DNA of 64,000 nt, from assembly GCA_947652115.1 (NCBI GenBank), contig OX393564.1:24560555-24624554 (forward strand). Reading direction: 5' to 3'. Origin of the DNA: Blastomussa wellsi (taxonomy: Eukaryota; Cnidaria; Anthozoa; Scleractinia; Plerogyridae). This document shows positions 1 to 13,533 of the stretch, one piece after another. The notes beneath the pieces were generated by a model. It had not been told where the DNA came from, ran no database searches, and saw nothing but the letters and a program-made list of their open reading frames with translations. The position numbers and the translations under genes were made by a program. Numbering within the stretch: the stretch's first letter is position 1; the number at the start of each line of letters is the position of its first letter.

Positions 1-825
1 TCCAATCTTTAACCATTTTTAAGATCGTGGAAGATTAAGGCGAATTAAATATGACAACAATTTGGGTTAAATACTTCAAGATCCGCCAGTCATGACCCTT
101 TAAAACCTTTTGTAAGAAAAAATGTCTATACGGAGGCTGGTAACGTATTCCGTAATCCAGAAATAGGCGGGAGAATTTTGATTACTGGATCATTATGCTT
201 TTTAACTTTTTAGTACGAGACTTGACAAAACATTAGCAAAAAAACAGACTGAGTTGTGTTGACGAGAAATCGAACCCTTGAACCGGCTTTCGAACAACCG
301 GACGCTGGGTATACTGTGGTACACTTGTACTCGAAACTGTTCAGCCACCACGCGCCGAACACGTGTCGAGCGTCTAGCCATGAATGGGATTTTTTCAATC
401 CAATAAACCTTACGTTTACTGCTTAGGTTGTATTGCGACGTATGTAAGATTCTATTATTTAATAAAAACGATATTATTCGTTTTACAGGAAAGATACAGA
501 TGCCTTTCGCTCAGGTTTTCAAAACTTTAATGGTAATGCAATAATTGTATGTTGCATTATTTCATAGCACTGATGGCACAATATATTTTGATTTTAAAAT
601 ATATATTTATCATCTTTTGTGTCTCAGATTAGTGAACCCAAGCTCAGCAAAGACTAGACAAAATGATCAATATTTTTCCAGACATAAAAGACCTTTATTC
701 TGGATTTATGACTGAAAACCATTCACTATTCATTGCTGGCAAGCGTTAAATTTTTAAGCAAAGCACCCCTGGGGCATCACGCGACCATGTGGTCACGATA
801 GATAGTTCTAAAGATCGCTGTTTAA

Positions 826-1035
826 TCATGACCTGTGCGCGCATTGTGTTCTTGGGCAAGACACTTTACTCTCACAGTGCCTCTCTTCACCCAGGTGTAT
901 AAAAGGGAACCGGCGAACCTACTGCTGGGGGGTAACCCTGCGATGGACTAGCATCCCATCCAGGGGGACGCTACGTAGCTTCATGCTACGGGATAAGCCC
1001 CGGCCTGATGGGCCACTTGGCTCGTATGGAGATTT
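826..1035 (+). repeat. SINE-family copy A (body and 3' part)
   Basis: Contains cattgtgttcttgggcaaga, the cacttta...ctcacagtgcc block, ggtgtataaa and ggactagcatcccatccagg. The same blocks occur in the same order at 60065-60330, and degraded pieces at about 18340-18400 and 18880-18930. Confidence 0.7.
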
Positions 1036-3014
1036 ACCCTTACCTTCGCTGAAAGCATTGACGGTTATAACAGGTTCTCTTGCAAAATATAATCGTTTCA
1101 GCAAGGAATTGCGTTACCTCGAAAACTCAAAACTAAAAATAACGTTACCTTTAATTTACTACACATTTGGGTTAGTGAGTTCTGATAGCTATGCAACCTG
1201 AAACTTTGTTGGCACATTGAATGTATTATTTCATCCCTACGCAGACACTAACGAAATCCTCCAGTTCCGATCACCTTAATTTGACAAATCGGGGGGGGGG
1301 GGGGGGGGGGGGCGGGGTACCACCTTAAATTTCGGATAGGTGTATGCCGCGAAATACATTAAGCCCTGGCTTAAGTTAAGGAAAAAAACAGAACTTTTAC
1401 CCCAACCCCCAAAATGACAACATGACACCCTATCCCCGACACATACCTATAAAAACCACCCGCCCCCCTTCGCCTCGACCAATTCAGACTGGAGTTGAAA
1501 GGACATTTCAGTGTAGCATTTGTAACCATGATTGCATGCAACTCTGTTGAAAGCTTCCAATTCGTGAATTAGATATCAAAGGCAAAAAGAGCAAGAAAAA
1601 AATGCCTTATATTACTACTGTGACCTTTAGCCGTTCGAAATTTCTAAAAACTGTAAGATATAATTTACAAAAGTTCCCGTCCTTAATGTTAGGTCCGATT
1701 TTTAACTTTGAACCAAAATCTGTATATTCTGGTCTTACCTCAGCTTACTTATTTCTGTCTTTGCGGTCAGAATATAAATCTGATATAAATTAAGAAAAAC
1801 GTATTAAAGCCCCCGTGGTATCGAACTCGTGAACTGCACACAGCGCGAAATCAATCTATCAATTTCCAGCGCGCATACGATAAAAAACCGTTCGTTAAAT
1901 TTTAAAGTTTGACATTGCTTTCAAAACTTAGATAAGCCATCATATAGAGGTCAGAGAATTACGCGTTCATAATGATTTCCTTGCAATAAAATTCTTCAGA
2001 TGACTCCAGTAATGACTCTAGACTCTGCTGCTTTATCTTGTACGAAAGAATTGTACTGTACTGTACTTACGGTGTTGCGCCGTGTTTTTACGTAGCCTTC
2101 TATGTATCCCTAGGTTACCGCCAAGTGTTATGTTATTTCAGCTAGCTCACTGCACACGAGACATCGAAGCAAACGATGCAGGCTAACAGAACACTGAGGG
2201 TTATTATTTTTAATGTGACGTGTCGTTTGCCGTGATGAGATTACAGTAAGAGTTTTGAATGTCGGAAGTTGCCATATGATGATAAGTACTAAACAACAGA
2301 CTGACCTTTACAGCAACTACAACAAAAACAGAAACGGGATACAAAAAAACAGTTGAATATACAGATTGTCGGCAAAAAATATACACCCTTTTTCCGAGTT
2401 TGGTTTTTAAAACAAACCTTCTGCGGGGCTGCCGTTTAGTGCTAATTATCTCAAGTATTTTGTTGATCTCTGGGTCAAGAGACCCGGCAGTTTGGCGCTG
2501 AGGTTATGCGTTTCTTGAGCTTTTTAGTGTAATACGATAACGGTAATTGATGTAGAGAACAGACCAATTCCGTTATATTAAAATTGTAACATGGTGCTGA
2601 GGCTTGCGGGAATAAAACAAAAGAAATTATTTATTCAACCCTACGCCTCGATACAAAATCGTTTTTTTTTTCCCCAAGCCGCGGCGACATAGAATATTAA
2701 TAAATCGGAATTGGTGCGGTGGATATCAGAATAGAACAGAACACATGGGAACCTGGGAACGAATTGAAATTTTCCCGCGGTTTTTGTTCGCGTAAGCGCG
2801 AGCGCTTCGTCAGACATTTTTTCTCACGTGAGAAAATTTCTATGAGCAATGTTATAAAAATAGGCTATTTTCCGAGTTCCCTTATCCCTCTGTTTCAAAA
2901 AGAAAAAGTTTCAAAAAGTTTGCTCTGTATGAAAAAGCACGTGCAGGTAAATACATTTTCATATGAATGGTTTTCGAACTGGGAGACCTTAGACTCGTCT
3001 TGACACAGAGGCAA
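1036..3014. other. Intergenic, no gene seen; G22 run
   Basis: No exon-like segment with splice sites. A run of 22 G lies at 1291-1312. 1-825 likewise shows nothing I can support. Confidence 0.5.
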
Positions 3015-3420
3015 GAGAGACCATAATCGCAGAACTCTCGCGCGCTCATTGGCTCATATTCACGGTCAGAAAAAAATACAACGAAACACAAAAGAGAGAA
3101 AGCCTGGGTTCGAGGTTGCACGCGCATTGAATGAAAAATTTCAAAAACAGCTTCAATCGCTCAAACTGTTTACGGCCTTTGGTGCTGTTAGTTCTCAGAA
3201 ATAAGCAACATGCATACAAAGGGACTCCTTTAAAGAGGAAATCATCAAATTCGTTTTCAAGATGAATATGGATCGGGATTGAATTAATCCGTGAAGGGAA
3301 AACTCAAGTTTGACGTACGTGAAACTCGTTGAATGACAGCCTCGTAAGCTGCACACAAATTTGACAATATGACGAAGAAATTCGTGGTCGATTACAGGAC
3401 GTACCACAACAAGCAGCTTT
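3015..3420. repeat. Diverged copy of sequences inside the 4899-6000 element
   Basis: Shares tctcgcgcgctcattggct, aaatcatcaaattcg, attgaattaatc and gaaactcgttgaatg in the same order with 4970-5260, and the segment aaattcgtggtcgattacag in inverted form near 5555-5600. It lies just downstream of the FAAH stop. Confidence 0.55.
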
Positions 3421-3629
3421 CGAGTTGAGCATAAACCAGGCCAAAATCATAAACAATTTTCAAGTTCCAATTCAAGAAAAATCGTGCGTATTCGTGTTCT
3501 ATCAGCAAATGGTGTGTACAGTCAGTTGGGATGTCTATTGGTGCTCAAAAACTCCACCTAATTGCCCTCTTTCAAGACATCTAACTGGCCCCAAGTCACT
3601 TTGTAAAACTGAGTTGTTAGTTGATCTTT

Positions 3630-6600
3630 CTACACTTCCTTCTTATCAGACATTTTCCCAGGATGCCATGCACTCCATCCACCAAACTGGCGTTCTAGTT
3701 GTCTAGCAATAGTGATTGACAGCCTGTCGTTGTTTCTTCCTGCTACAATCTGTACACCCAACGGAAGTCCGTTTTTATCAAGCCCCAGAGGGCATTGCGT
3801 GACGGGAAGATGTAACACGTTAAAAATAGAGGTATAGCTGAAATTTAGCGGCGCAAGAGTTGGTCTGTGATGTGTAAGTGCTGTGTTGGGGTGGGAGGGA
3901 TAAAGCAAGATGCTGTTATCACTAAGAAGAGTTTGAATTTGCTCACGAAGTTTGATGCCCATCTGAACAAAATTCGAGGCAACATCCGGTAGGCAGCCTG
4001 GGAGAGGAGCTCGGAGATTCTCAATCCCTGCTACGGCTAGTGTGACGTAATGATACTTGGAACAGCCCAGGAAATACTTGAACATCTCGACAAACGGGTT
4101 TATTGCCACTGCTTCGGGTTCATTACTCAGGAACTGTGAGGTGAGCCTGTTATTCTCAGCGGAGAGTACCATGGCTGACCAAATGAGAGGCGAGTATTGA
4201 AACAGATTCATGCGAGCGTCTTGAACTGTCGCATCGAAGCGCTCTTGCAAGAAGGTACAAACTTGCTTCAGGGTCATCAGCAGCTCGGGGTCCACAGGCG
4301 AGGTCAACAAAGGGTACTCCAAGTCTAATGTGTAAACTTTAAGGGATGATAGGTCCACTTTTTCGTCCAAATGAAGCTCGTAAGCTCGCGGGCCTGCCAT
4401 GGCCTTCAACATTGGGACCAAATCGTCAGCGTACCTGCACAGTGGTCCCATGACAAGATACTCGTTAAAGGCCTCGCTGGTACCTTGAGGAAAATGTCCT
4501 TCATTAGGCACAATAGAGGGACTAGGTTTGTGACCAAATATTCCATTGAAAAACGCTGGCATACGAACACTTCCACCTGAAGGGAAACAAACATTTTGTT
4601 TAAATTGTAGCTTTCTGAAGCCTTCACAGTAAAATTAATTAACCTGCTCTTCGACTGTACAAATGATTGCAAAGAGCTTTAGCTATAGCCAGAAGCCTAT
4701 ATAATTTTGGAAATTAAGAAAATATTTTTGTTCTGACAGAAACAATGTTAGTAATATCAATGTGTACGGTCTTTTTCCTATGGCCGACGTAATGCGGGAG
4801 CAGGAGGAGGGGAATGTTTCAATTAAGTTAGTTTCGGCATCCTTCTTCACGGTTGCTAGTGTAAAATCCTAGTATATGACGTATATGGCAAATCTAACAT
4901 TAGACCAATTCGGCTTACGTGTTTACATCCTTGTCGCTACTGATTCATTTGAGAGGTTGTTTACCATGCCGTTTACCATAACCGCAAAAATTCTCGCGCG
5001 CTCATTGGCTAGTATTCATCGTCGAAAAATAGATAGAAACAAAAACATGATGACGTCGTATGACGCCATCGAGCGCGCTAGTTGAAAACTTTAGTCTTTA
5101 GTGATGTCAGTTCTCAGAGATAGGCAACAAACTGCATCCAAAGGGACTCCTCCAAGGGGAAATCATCAAATTCGATCCGGATTGAATTAATTAATCTGTC
5201 AAGGGAAACAACAAATTTGACGCGAAACTCGTTAGTCGTTGAATGGTATCGTTTATTTTTGCCATTTTGCCGTTCTGCCGAGGCACAACGAGTGGACTGA
5301 ACTTTGTATTAATTCATCTGGCTTTCAAGCATTTTCGAATAGAATAAAGGTTAATTAGTTGTTAAAACTCGATTTCCACATTTTGGTTTTGAGTTACTTG
5401 TCGTAATTTGAAGTTTGTGATTCTGTAAGTTTCGGAATCGTTTTTAGAATTTCAGGTTCGCTCGCCCTTTTATTTCGTGAAAGCAAGTCTTCGTCACTTG
5501 GCTTTGTTTGTTATGGTAAGAAACAAATAGACGTGCGCTTGTTGTGGTACGGTCCTGTAATCGACCATGAATTTCTTCATCACATTGCTAAATTTGTGTG
5601 TAGATTTCTTTTGTTTCTTCATACTCGCGTACGATCACACCAAACGTTGTTACATAAAATGATATGTTTTGTTACTCCTCTTTTCTAAATCATTCATCAT
5701 AGGACCATTTTTGAGCTTTGTTAATTCTCCTTTTTAATGAATATTCCTGTAGATTATATTTTGCTATTCATTTTAATGACTGCATCACCAGAATCGTTCA
5801 TTGTAAATAGTTTTGCGCCAGCGTTAATTATCACATAAGTTATTAATAATGAGTTTGTAGCAGTGCGTTTAAGTAACTAGGAGTAATCAGGAATTTGTGT
5901 GTAGACTCACTCGGCGGCCTCGCGAGCCTACACCAAATTTGACAATGTGATGGAAAAATTGGCAAAAGTGATGTAAACGCGTTAGCCGAACTGGTCTAAT
6001 TGACGAGCAAAGCCATGAACGTAGACGTAACGAGAAATCAAGAGGGGCCTGGATGGGAATAGCCTGCGAATACAGCCATTTCTTCTTCGCTCCCGAAAAA
6101 CGCCCCTCGGGCCGGGGGCGGGGGTGGCATAGGTGGGGGTATTTGGCAGTAGTTATCGTCCCGTAGTAGGGACGTTTGACCGTTTCATTGGCCTTAAAAG
6201 CAACATTTTAACGACTTTCAATTTAGTGACTCTTTTGACTATCTACAATTGACCTGGGGCAGGGCAATTGAACCGAAAATCTCAGCTCAGTTCAAATCCC
6301 CCACCTAAATTTGAAGTGAATGCTTTCCCTCGTGAAATGTTTTTCATGGATTCTCGTATCTCGGTAAATCATTCCGCTCGGGAGATTTTATTAGCCATCA
6401 ACGGCGGACACGACATGTCTTGTACATAATTTAACATAAAACGCAGAAAATAACAAATGTTTCGCAATGTAATGAATTTTTAAGCATTTTCTTTGAGGGT
6501 TCCACCGCAATTACTTAAAGCTTATATTCGGAATTTGAGCCAAATTTTATGGATGTACGAGTCCTTCGTGAATCGCAAAAAGAGAAACATAGAAAACTTG

Positions 6601-7783
6601 CTCAGTGTTTAGAAGTTCAGTTTTGAATTCGGATATAGCCGGGATATAGAATTAGAGCATTGATGGTTAGGAAAAAAGTAGCGTTAAAAATTTATACTTG
6701 GATTATATTCTACGTCAAGTAGACTAACCAGTCCACGCTTCAGCAAACCTTGAAGTGATAACGGAGCAGTTAATTATACGAGATAAAAGTAAAGATTTCC
6801 ACGGAAACAAAGATAAGCAAACTGGGATACATGTTGGGATCTGTTTGCCAACAATATTGTGCAACAGCGCACACAGTTGCAGGTTTTTCAGTCGCTTGCG
6901 TAGATTATGAAAATTACAAACCAAAAGTATATCGTGAAAAACTGATGAAACAACAACTGCACCGAGTTTTGCCTATTTTGGCGTTGCGAGTCATGGTTGA
7001 TAATGAAACACATCGTAATTTGAGCTAAACGTAAGCCGAAAATAAGATATAAGGAAGAATTCAGCGGCGATAATCTGTCCACTTACCTACGTCAGAACCA
7101 ACACCACACACCGACCCGGCAGCAGAAATTATAGCTCCCTCCCCACCAGAACTTCCACCAGCAATTCTGGATGTGTCGTACGGATTACTCGTTCTACCAT
7201 ACACATTGTTCGCTGTCTCCCACCACATGCACAACTCGCTACAGTTCGTGACAGCAATCGGAATCGCGCCTGCTTGCCGAAGATTTTCAACAACACGCGC
7301 GTCTTTGGAAGCAATCGTGTCTTTTCGATCCACGAGCCCGGCTGAGTGAGTGAATCCCTCACATGCGAGCGATTCCTTCACCGTTATAGGAACCCCAAGC
7401 AAAGATTTATTCAATAAAGCAGATTTTTCTCCAGTTGAATCCGATTCGCCAGAATCGAGGACTGTATCGATGCACCTTGCCTCTTCCAGCGCCTCGGCGA
7501 ATCGGTCGTCCACAACAGCGTTGAGAAGCGGGTTGACTTCGTGAATTCTGTCGATAAAAGCTTGAATTATCTCTTGGCATTTCAACTTGCGCTGCTTTAT
7601 GTACTGTGCAAGAACGATAGCTGGTAATTTCAAAACAGGATTTGATGGCCCACGGACTGTAACACCGTGTTTTCCGTAAATAAACTCTGATACTCGGAGA
7701 CGAAAATCCCACAAAATTCCAATTGTCTCGAGCGTCCTAAGGGCCAGCGAAAACACCGATAAGAATATCTTTATCAAACCCAT
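3630..7783 (-). CDS. FAAH2-like: Fatty-acid amide hydrolase (FAAH2-like amidase), 2 coding exons
   Basis: Coding exons are 7783-7087 and 4576-3630. The junction has donor GTAAGT and acceptor TTCAG, phase 1, and rebuilds the family segment GSDVGGSVRMPAF. Total is 547 residues, close to the roughly 530 known for vertebrate FAAH2. Visible amidase-signature features are the Lys in VPITVKESLACEG (about residue 123), the cis-Ser in DVGGSVR (at the splice junction, about 234) and the nucleophile in GGSSGGEGA (about 211): the complete Ser-cisSer-Lys triad. The N-terminus MGLIKIFLSVFSLAL is hydrophobic and suggests a membrane anchor. Known role of the family: serine hydrolase that cleaves N-acyl amides such as anandamide and fatty-acid primary amides. 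The start ATG has a good context (gctATGG) and is the first in the open frame. Only one intron interrupts the coding region, and it holds a 1.1 kb transposon. The exact paralog (FAAH1 or FAAH2 clade) is inferred, not proven. Confidence 0.93.
4899..6000. mobile_element. DNA transposon-like element with 30-bp inverted ends, in the FAAH intron
   Basis: The left end ATTAGACCAATTCGGCTTAC and the inverted right end ATTAGACCAGTTCGGCTAAC match over 30 bp with 3 differences. Length is 1102 bp with no transposase. Inside are segments also present at 3015-3420 (tctcgcgcgctcattggct, gggactcct...aaatcatcaaattcg) and an inverted piece near 5555-5600. I could not define a target-site duplication. Confidence 0.6.
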
Positions 7784-8864
7784 AGCTGCTTTAGCTTGTT
7801 TGTCTGCGTGGCTACACTGAAAATGTGCATGTAGTTAAAGAATCCTTTGTTTGAGTGGCCATGAATATACATGATATACATGAATACTTTAGCATATTTA
7901 ATTATTTCAGAAAGTTGAGTTAAACGTTTTTATAATTGTCACCAATAAAAGTGGGAAATATTCTCTAATGTGAAACTTCTCCCGTTTCTTTTCCTTTATA
8001 CCCGTCTAATATTTTCAGACAATCGCGTTGCAAATCGGGTCTCAAGTCACACTATGTCAACCTCGCCGCGCAGAAGAGCCTGGGGACGACCAAACTTTGC
8101 ACCACCGCGCATGACATCACAATTTATCGAGGTGGTTTCCGGAGTTCTCGTTCTTTGGGTAAGGGATCTCAACCCCTTGCCTACCATAGCCAAACACCCT
8201 GACCGACCGGCGGCCATGTTGAATTTTTATGAGAGTTAAGGACAGACAATTAGAAAAGTGATGGGGGGGGGGGGGGGGGGGGGTGAGGGGGTGGGAATTT
8301 TCGGATTTACTCGAACCTTTTTTTTCGGAGAGTTTTAGTCGCATGAATTATTTTTACAGCGCAAGTGCTTTTTTCGGAAGGCGTCGGGCTTGCATGAATT
8401 TTTTTTTTCTATTTTTTCCTTGCATGAACAAACGCGAAATAGTAGAAGATCGTGCAAAGGGTGTTATAACGATTGACTTGGTTGGACGCCCTCTAAGCAA
8501 TCAAATGTGACCCAGTGCTACTTAGCATGCTCGTGCAGTCCCAACGGGCGAATAGGTAGCCTGCTAGTATGCTCACTAAATAAAAGGTTGACTGGAATGG
8601 ATACTTCAAATTAAGGTGGGACGCCTTGTGATGCTTACACAGTGTCCAGAGACACCCTTAATCTACAACCGCAGACAACAGTAGTTGGGAAGGTGGTGAG
8701 AATTCAGTCAATTTCAAGGTGGTCTGAAATGTCGCTGTTAGCGAGGCTCCTGAAGTTGTCTTGAGCCCCCCTTTTCCCCCATATCAAAGTCTTGCCGAAC
8801 ATCATGCTTGGCCATATGACGTGATTTTAGTTTTTAGTACAGCACAACACTGAATGAAGGGGAG
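7784..8864. other. Upstream flank of the FAAH-like gene; G21 run
   Basis: Must include the promoter and 5' UTR of the minus-strand amidase gene, but no core element is clear. A run of 21 G lies at 8263-8283. Confidence 0.5.
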
Positions 8865-9152
8865 TATGGCGTTCCATCCCCGCCAAAATTCGAATTGACA
8901 ATACAACATTCAATCATGCAATGCTATACATGCCCAAGAGCATTACAACATTCCCAAACACTCTGCGCTGTTCTCGATACGACTACGATATGTCATAAGT
9001 TACAATACAACGTCTTAAATCGCAATACAACATGTTCACATACATCGTACAACATGTGACAACTGACTTTACAACATGTTGCCGATGAATACTGTTCTTG
9101 ATTGACTTTTCAACCTTGTATCATCACGAAGCGAACGCCACGTCTCTGTTTA
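8865..9152 (+). repeat. 288-bp repeat, inverted partner of 52742-53029
   Basis: Matches the reverse complement of 52742-53029 essentially base for base over 288 bp by eye (for example tatggcgttccatccccgcc and cacgtctctgttta at the ends). It stops exactly at the N gap. Rich in acaacatgt/ttgtaacatg words. Confidence 0.85.
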
Positions 9153-9352
9153 NNNNNNNNNNNNNNNNNNNNNNNNNNNNNNNNNNNNNNNNNNNNNNNN
9201 NNNNNNNNNNNNNNNNNNNNNNNNNNNNNNNNNNNNNNNNNNNNNNNNNNNNNNNNNNNNNNNNNNNNNNNNNNNNNNNNNNNNNNNNNNNNNNNNNNNN
9301 NNNNNNNNNNNNNNNNNNNNNNNNNNNNNNNNNNNNNNNNNNNNNNNNNNNN
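9153..9352. other. Assembly gap (200 N)
   Basis: Exactly 200 undetermined bases, so probably a fixed-size placeholder. The left edge is the end of the 288-bp repeat. Confidence 0.98.
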
Positions 9353-12300
9353 AGAAAATTATTGAATTTGTAATTATAAATTACTCCGCTCAATCCAACG
9401 CTCAATACTGGAGCATGCTATTTCATTGTGATGGTACATGCCTTTGAGAAACGGTTTCAAAGTACTTTCATTCGCGCAATCCCTGAAGGAGATAAGTCCA
9501 CGCCAGCCGCCTTCTCAACTAAAATGTAATTTCATCTTTGCCCCGGTAAAATGGTTTCCACTTAAAGAATAATGCCCTAGTAACAGACATAAATGAATTG
9601 GTAATTAAACTGGGCCTTTATAATTACATGAAACAAAAACAAACAATCAAACAATGAAGAAAGTTGCGATTAGGACAGTCGATGATCAGTGCCGAAAATT
9701 TCTTTCGGTCTCTACGTATCAGGCGCGCTGGTTCAAAAAGTGATTCGCCGGACACCATTGTTTAATCAATTACCTTTTTTCGCTTATGCCCGCGACCCTC
9801 GAGGAGCGTAGACACACCATCGATTTCCTTGTCGTTAAGATGTCCAAATTTATAAGATATGACAAAGCTGTGCTCTAAGAAAAATTATAAGCAACCCGAA
9901 GGTTCCAAACCATGAGATCCAGGGTGCCCAGCTAAAGCTTATATGAAAAAATAGGTTTATTTGGTCACCCAAAGGTAAAAGTTAGTCGTCCGAGGCGCCT
10001 GGGCACCCTTACATCACTGACATAAGTGGCTCGTGGCTTTTCCATTTCCTTTCTGAAAGGGTTATTGTCTCAAGCGGTAAAATAATGTTGGAATGTCTTT
10101 TATGAGATTTAAAATTTGGGACTAAAATCTTCAAGCATGGTTTATCGTCCTCATATCATTTGAGTCAAAAGTAAAAAAGTGGCCGGGGGTATATGACACA
10201 CTAGGGAGTGGCCGAGAAAAAAACAAGGTGGTTTCTTGACTTGACAAACCTTACACGAGATTCTGACTCGAGGTCGAACTTGAATAGCAGGTATGTTCGA
10301 CAGTTATCTGTTACAAGTCGCAGATTTCGGTGCTGTTTTTTGCTACAATCAATGCTTCTTTGATAAAATGGAAGAGCGCCGATTTACTCATGAGTAAGTT
10401 ATAACGTATATTTCGGTTTGGAGAAAGATTTTCAACAGCGGGCGAGAAGAACGATTGTGCATCAAAAGACTCCCGTAACCAGTGAAGTTGGTTGAATTTT
10501 TACTGTTTGCTTTTCTGTGGTATATATCTACCGGTTACATAAACGTTTCGAAATACAGACCGCTGCCAGTTGTTCATGTTTTCCTACCGGCTTCCTGCTT
10601 TTCTCAACAAGTTCAACGAGCAGTGGTCTCTGCTATACATTCTGTAGGCGACATTGGTGAGTAAAGCTTCGCCGTAACGTATTCACAAGATGAATAATTT
10701 CGGGAGAAGCGAAAGGGACAGTTAAAAAAGTCCCTAAATTTTGTATCGCTGACAATATCGTTCATTTTCACAAGCACGTGAAAAGGGTTTTGAAACGTGT
10801 TCATGCATATCATATAGGTAATATAAATGGATAGTACTTTCTCATAAAATACAAAAAGCACTGTAAAATCACAGTCAGGAATATTTACAATAAAAACGTG
10901 TTCATATCATTTTTAATGTTTCACACTGTATATTATCTGTATCGATTGGACTAATTCGATTGAACTTTGTCACATTGAGTCTGTGTTTTATTTTAATTTA
11001 TCTGCTATTTCATTTTGCCAAAATTTACGCCTCTTTACCGCTGGTATATAGAGCGTTTTCGTCTATCCTGTATTTTCTTTACAATCCTGATTTGCAACCG
11101 TCTGGGCAACAAATTTTGGGTTCCTACAATCTTCCAGCCGAAGAAAGAGCGCGCATTAAGTGCACTTATGCCGATTTTCATTGTTAATTTAAAACAACTT
11201 ATTTTATTCCTGTTACTTTGTGCACCTTAAACAATGCACATTTCTTCGCCATTATCAGAAAAAATCGGGAGCCATTAACGGTTACTGTAAAAATTCGATT
11301 TTACCAATGGGCGCTTTGAAGAATCAGATGCAGATATAACATAATAGTTGTAAATTATAGCAATTTCAATACTTGATCTAAATAGACTGCTCGGTTTTCC
11401 TTTTTTCTCTGGAGTCCCAAGTCAAACGAGTGTGGTGAGACGTTATTGAGATCGGTAAAGAAACCTCAAACCTACCGGTTATTTGTTTTTAGTTTATTTT
11501 CCCTAACAGATTCCCCCAAAATAGCCGTAGCGAATTCAGGCAACCAAGAAAAACGAATCCTATTTGGATAGACAATCGGTTCAGTTCTACAGATAAACTG
11601 CTATTTGCAGGTAGGCACTTTAATGTGTACAACACGTCTTTTCATATTTTTTGAAATGAAAAGGCGTTCGATCATGGATGACCGAGGGACGTTGTTGGTA
11701 TTGTAAAATTTAGTTAGAAACATAATTTAAATATAACTTACTATGCTGCAGGTCTCTTGTTAAATGTTTCCCTTTCAAGTCAAGTTCTGCGAAATGAGAT
11801 TTGTGGCTTGCCTGGGCCGGCAATATACATCGAAATTATGTGATAATGCATACAAATGAGAAATTGACAGCTAAACAATGGGAAATTTTAATTGAGTTCT
11901 TGAAACATCTTCCAAAAAGCCCACAAACGACTTGTATATTTATTAGAAATTAGAATTTTTATTAGGGAAGCCCTTGAACATTAAGAAAGCTGTACATGTT
12001 CACCGCTCCATTGCCTAATGTGAAGTTGTGTCAGTCTTCAGTTTTCACGCTTAGCGAATTGTTTCACCGTAAGTTCAAGTAACAATAATCAAATATGATT
12101 CCTTTTCATAACGCGACAGGCATATCATCATCACAATTTTTTGACCTTGTTGTTTTAAATTTACCCAATTTTAACATGCAGACACAATGAAAAATATAGC
12201 GAAATAAAAAAGAAAGGCACTTTCACCCGACAAAGAAAGAAAGACGTTTTCACCCGACAAAGACAAGTTCAAAGACATACACAAATACAAACACAGGGCG

Positions 12301-13024
12301 TCGCGTAATGTTACTGCTGCTTTAGACCAATGGCTTGAGGGCCCTTTTTACCCAGAAAGGTCCCTTTTACCCTCCAGCATTTTTCTACTATTATGACGTT
12401 TAATGGCGTCCTTGACTCACTCTTGAACCAAGAGCTAATGTTTAACAAACGCGAGTGGTAGCCAATGCAATATTTTTTAGACAATTTAGTTGAAGATGGA
12501 TTCCGCACGAAATTCGAGTAAAGAGAGTAAAAATTAAATGTTAAAAATGTAATCATAGCACAGCAATATTTTGAATGCTTTTTGAAATTTCTCCAAGCGA
12601 CCCCGCAGTTGAGGTGAACTAGCAAGACTGAAAGGAGTTACTGAAGTACAGCTATCGATCACATAGAGTTATAATAAGTGCTGAACGACTTCAAAAACCC
12701 TGAGATTTTGGAAGGCCAGATCCCGGATGAATTTAAGATCTTGACTTCAGGACTTTGGAAGCTTAACTCTAATGCCATGCGTTAACTTGTAACGAATTTC
12801 AACGGAAACCGCCGCAAAACGTAAGCTAATGAATTAAGGGAAGTTTTAACGATTTATATACTTTTCACGACTTATATGGACCTAGAGCTCATCTCTTATT
12901 CGAAGGCTTTGTTCATGTTCTAAAAAAAAGGTGAAGAACTTAAAAGAAAAGAAAGAAAAAATAGTTTTCTGCAGTCACCTCTCAAGATGGAACCCCATAA
13001 TCGCCCTTGAGCCAGGGAGTAAGC
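9353..13024. other. Intergenic, no convincing gene
   Basis: AT-rich. One weak exon-like stretch at about 10482-10658 ends in a GTGAGT donor but has no ATG. Nothing else is supportable. Confidence 0.45.
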
Positions 13025-13043
13025 TAGGTTTTCTTCTGAATAG

Positions 13044-13088
<45 letters not shown>

Positions 13089-13533
13089 GTATAGCAATAT
13101 AATTTGGTTTTATCAACTGGGCGTGGTAATGTCAATTGGCCACCGTAAAGAGATTCAAGAGCTGACGTTTCGAGCTTTAGCCCTTTCGTCGGAGCGAATC
13201 AAGGAATTGTGCGTCGTGTGTTTTTATACACAGAAAGATGGAGCTTCGCTATTGGCTGGTGCCTGGTAACGTGAAAACTTCGGAATAAATTAGTTGAATG
13301 AAAAGCGTTTGTTGATACCGTGAGGATTAAGAGTGCCGATTTGAAAAATAAATTTTTGTTCTAGAGTTTTACGACTTTCCGTGTTTCCTTGGTGAAGGGA
13401 CAGGCCGCAGACTGTCATATGTTGCTTAGAATGATTTGGGAGATTGAAGTGACTCGCGACCGGTTTCGATGCATTTATTTTTGTCGTCTTTCAGACGATC
13501 AGTGATTTTGATAGATCTATCAAAATCACTGAT

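Noticed and set aside
9098..9405. Open frames across the first gap
   Set aside because: Mostly N bases; no real sequence supports them.
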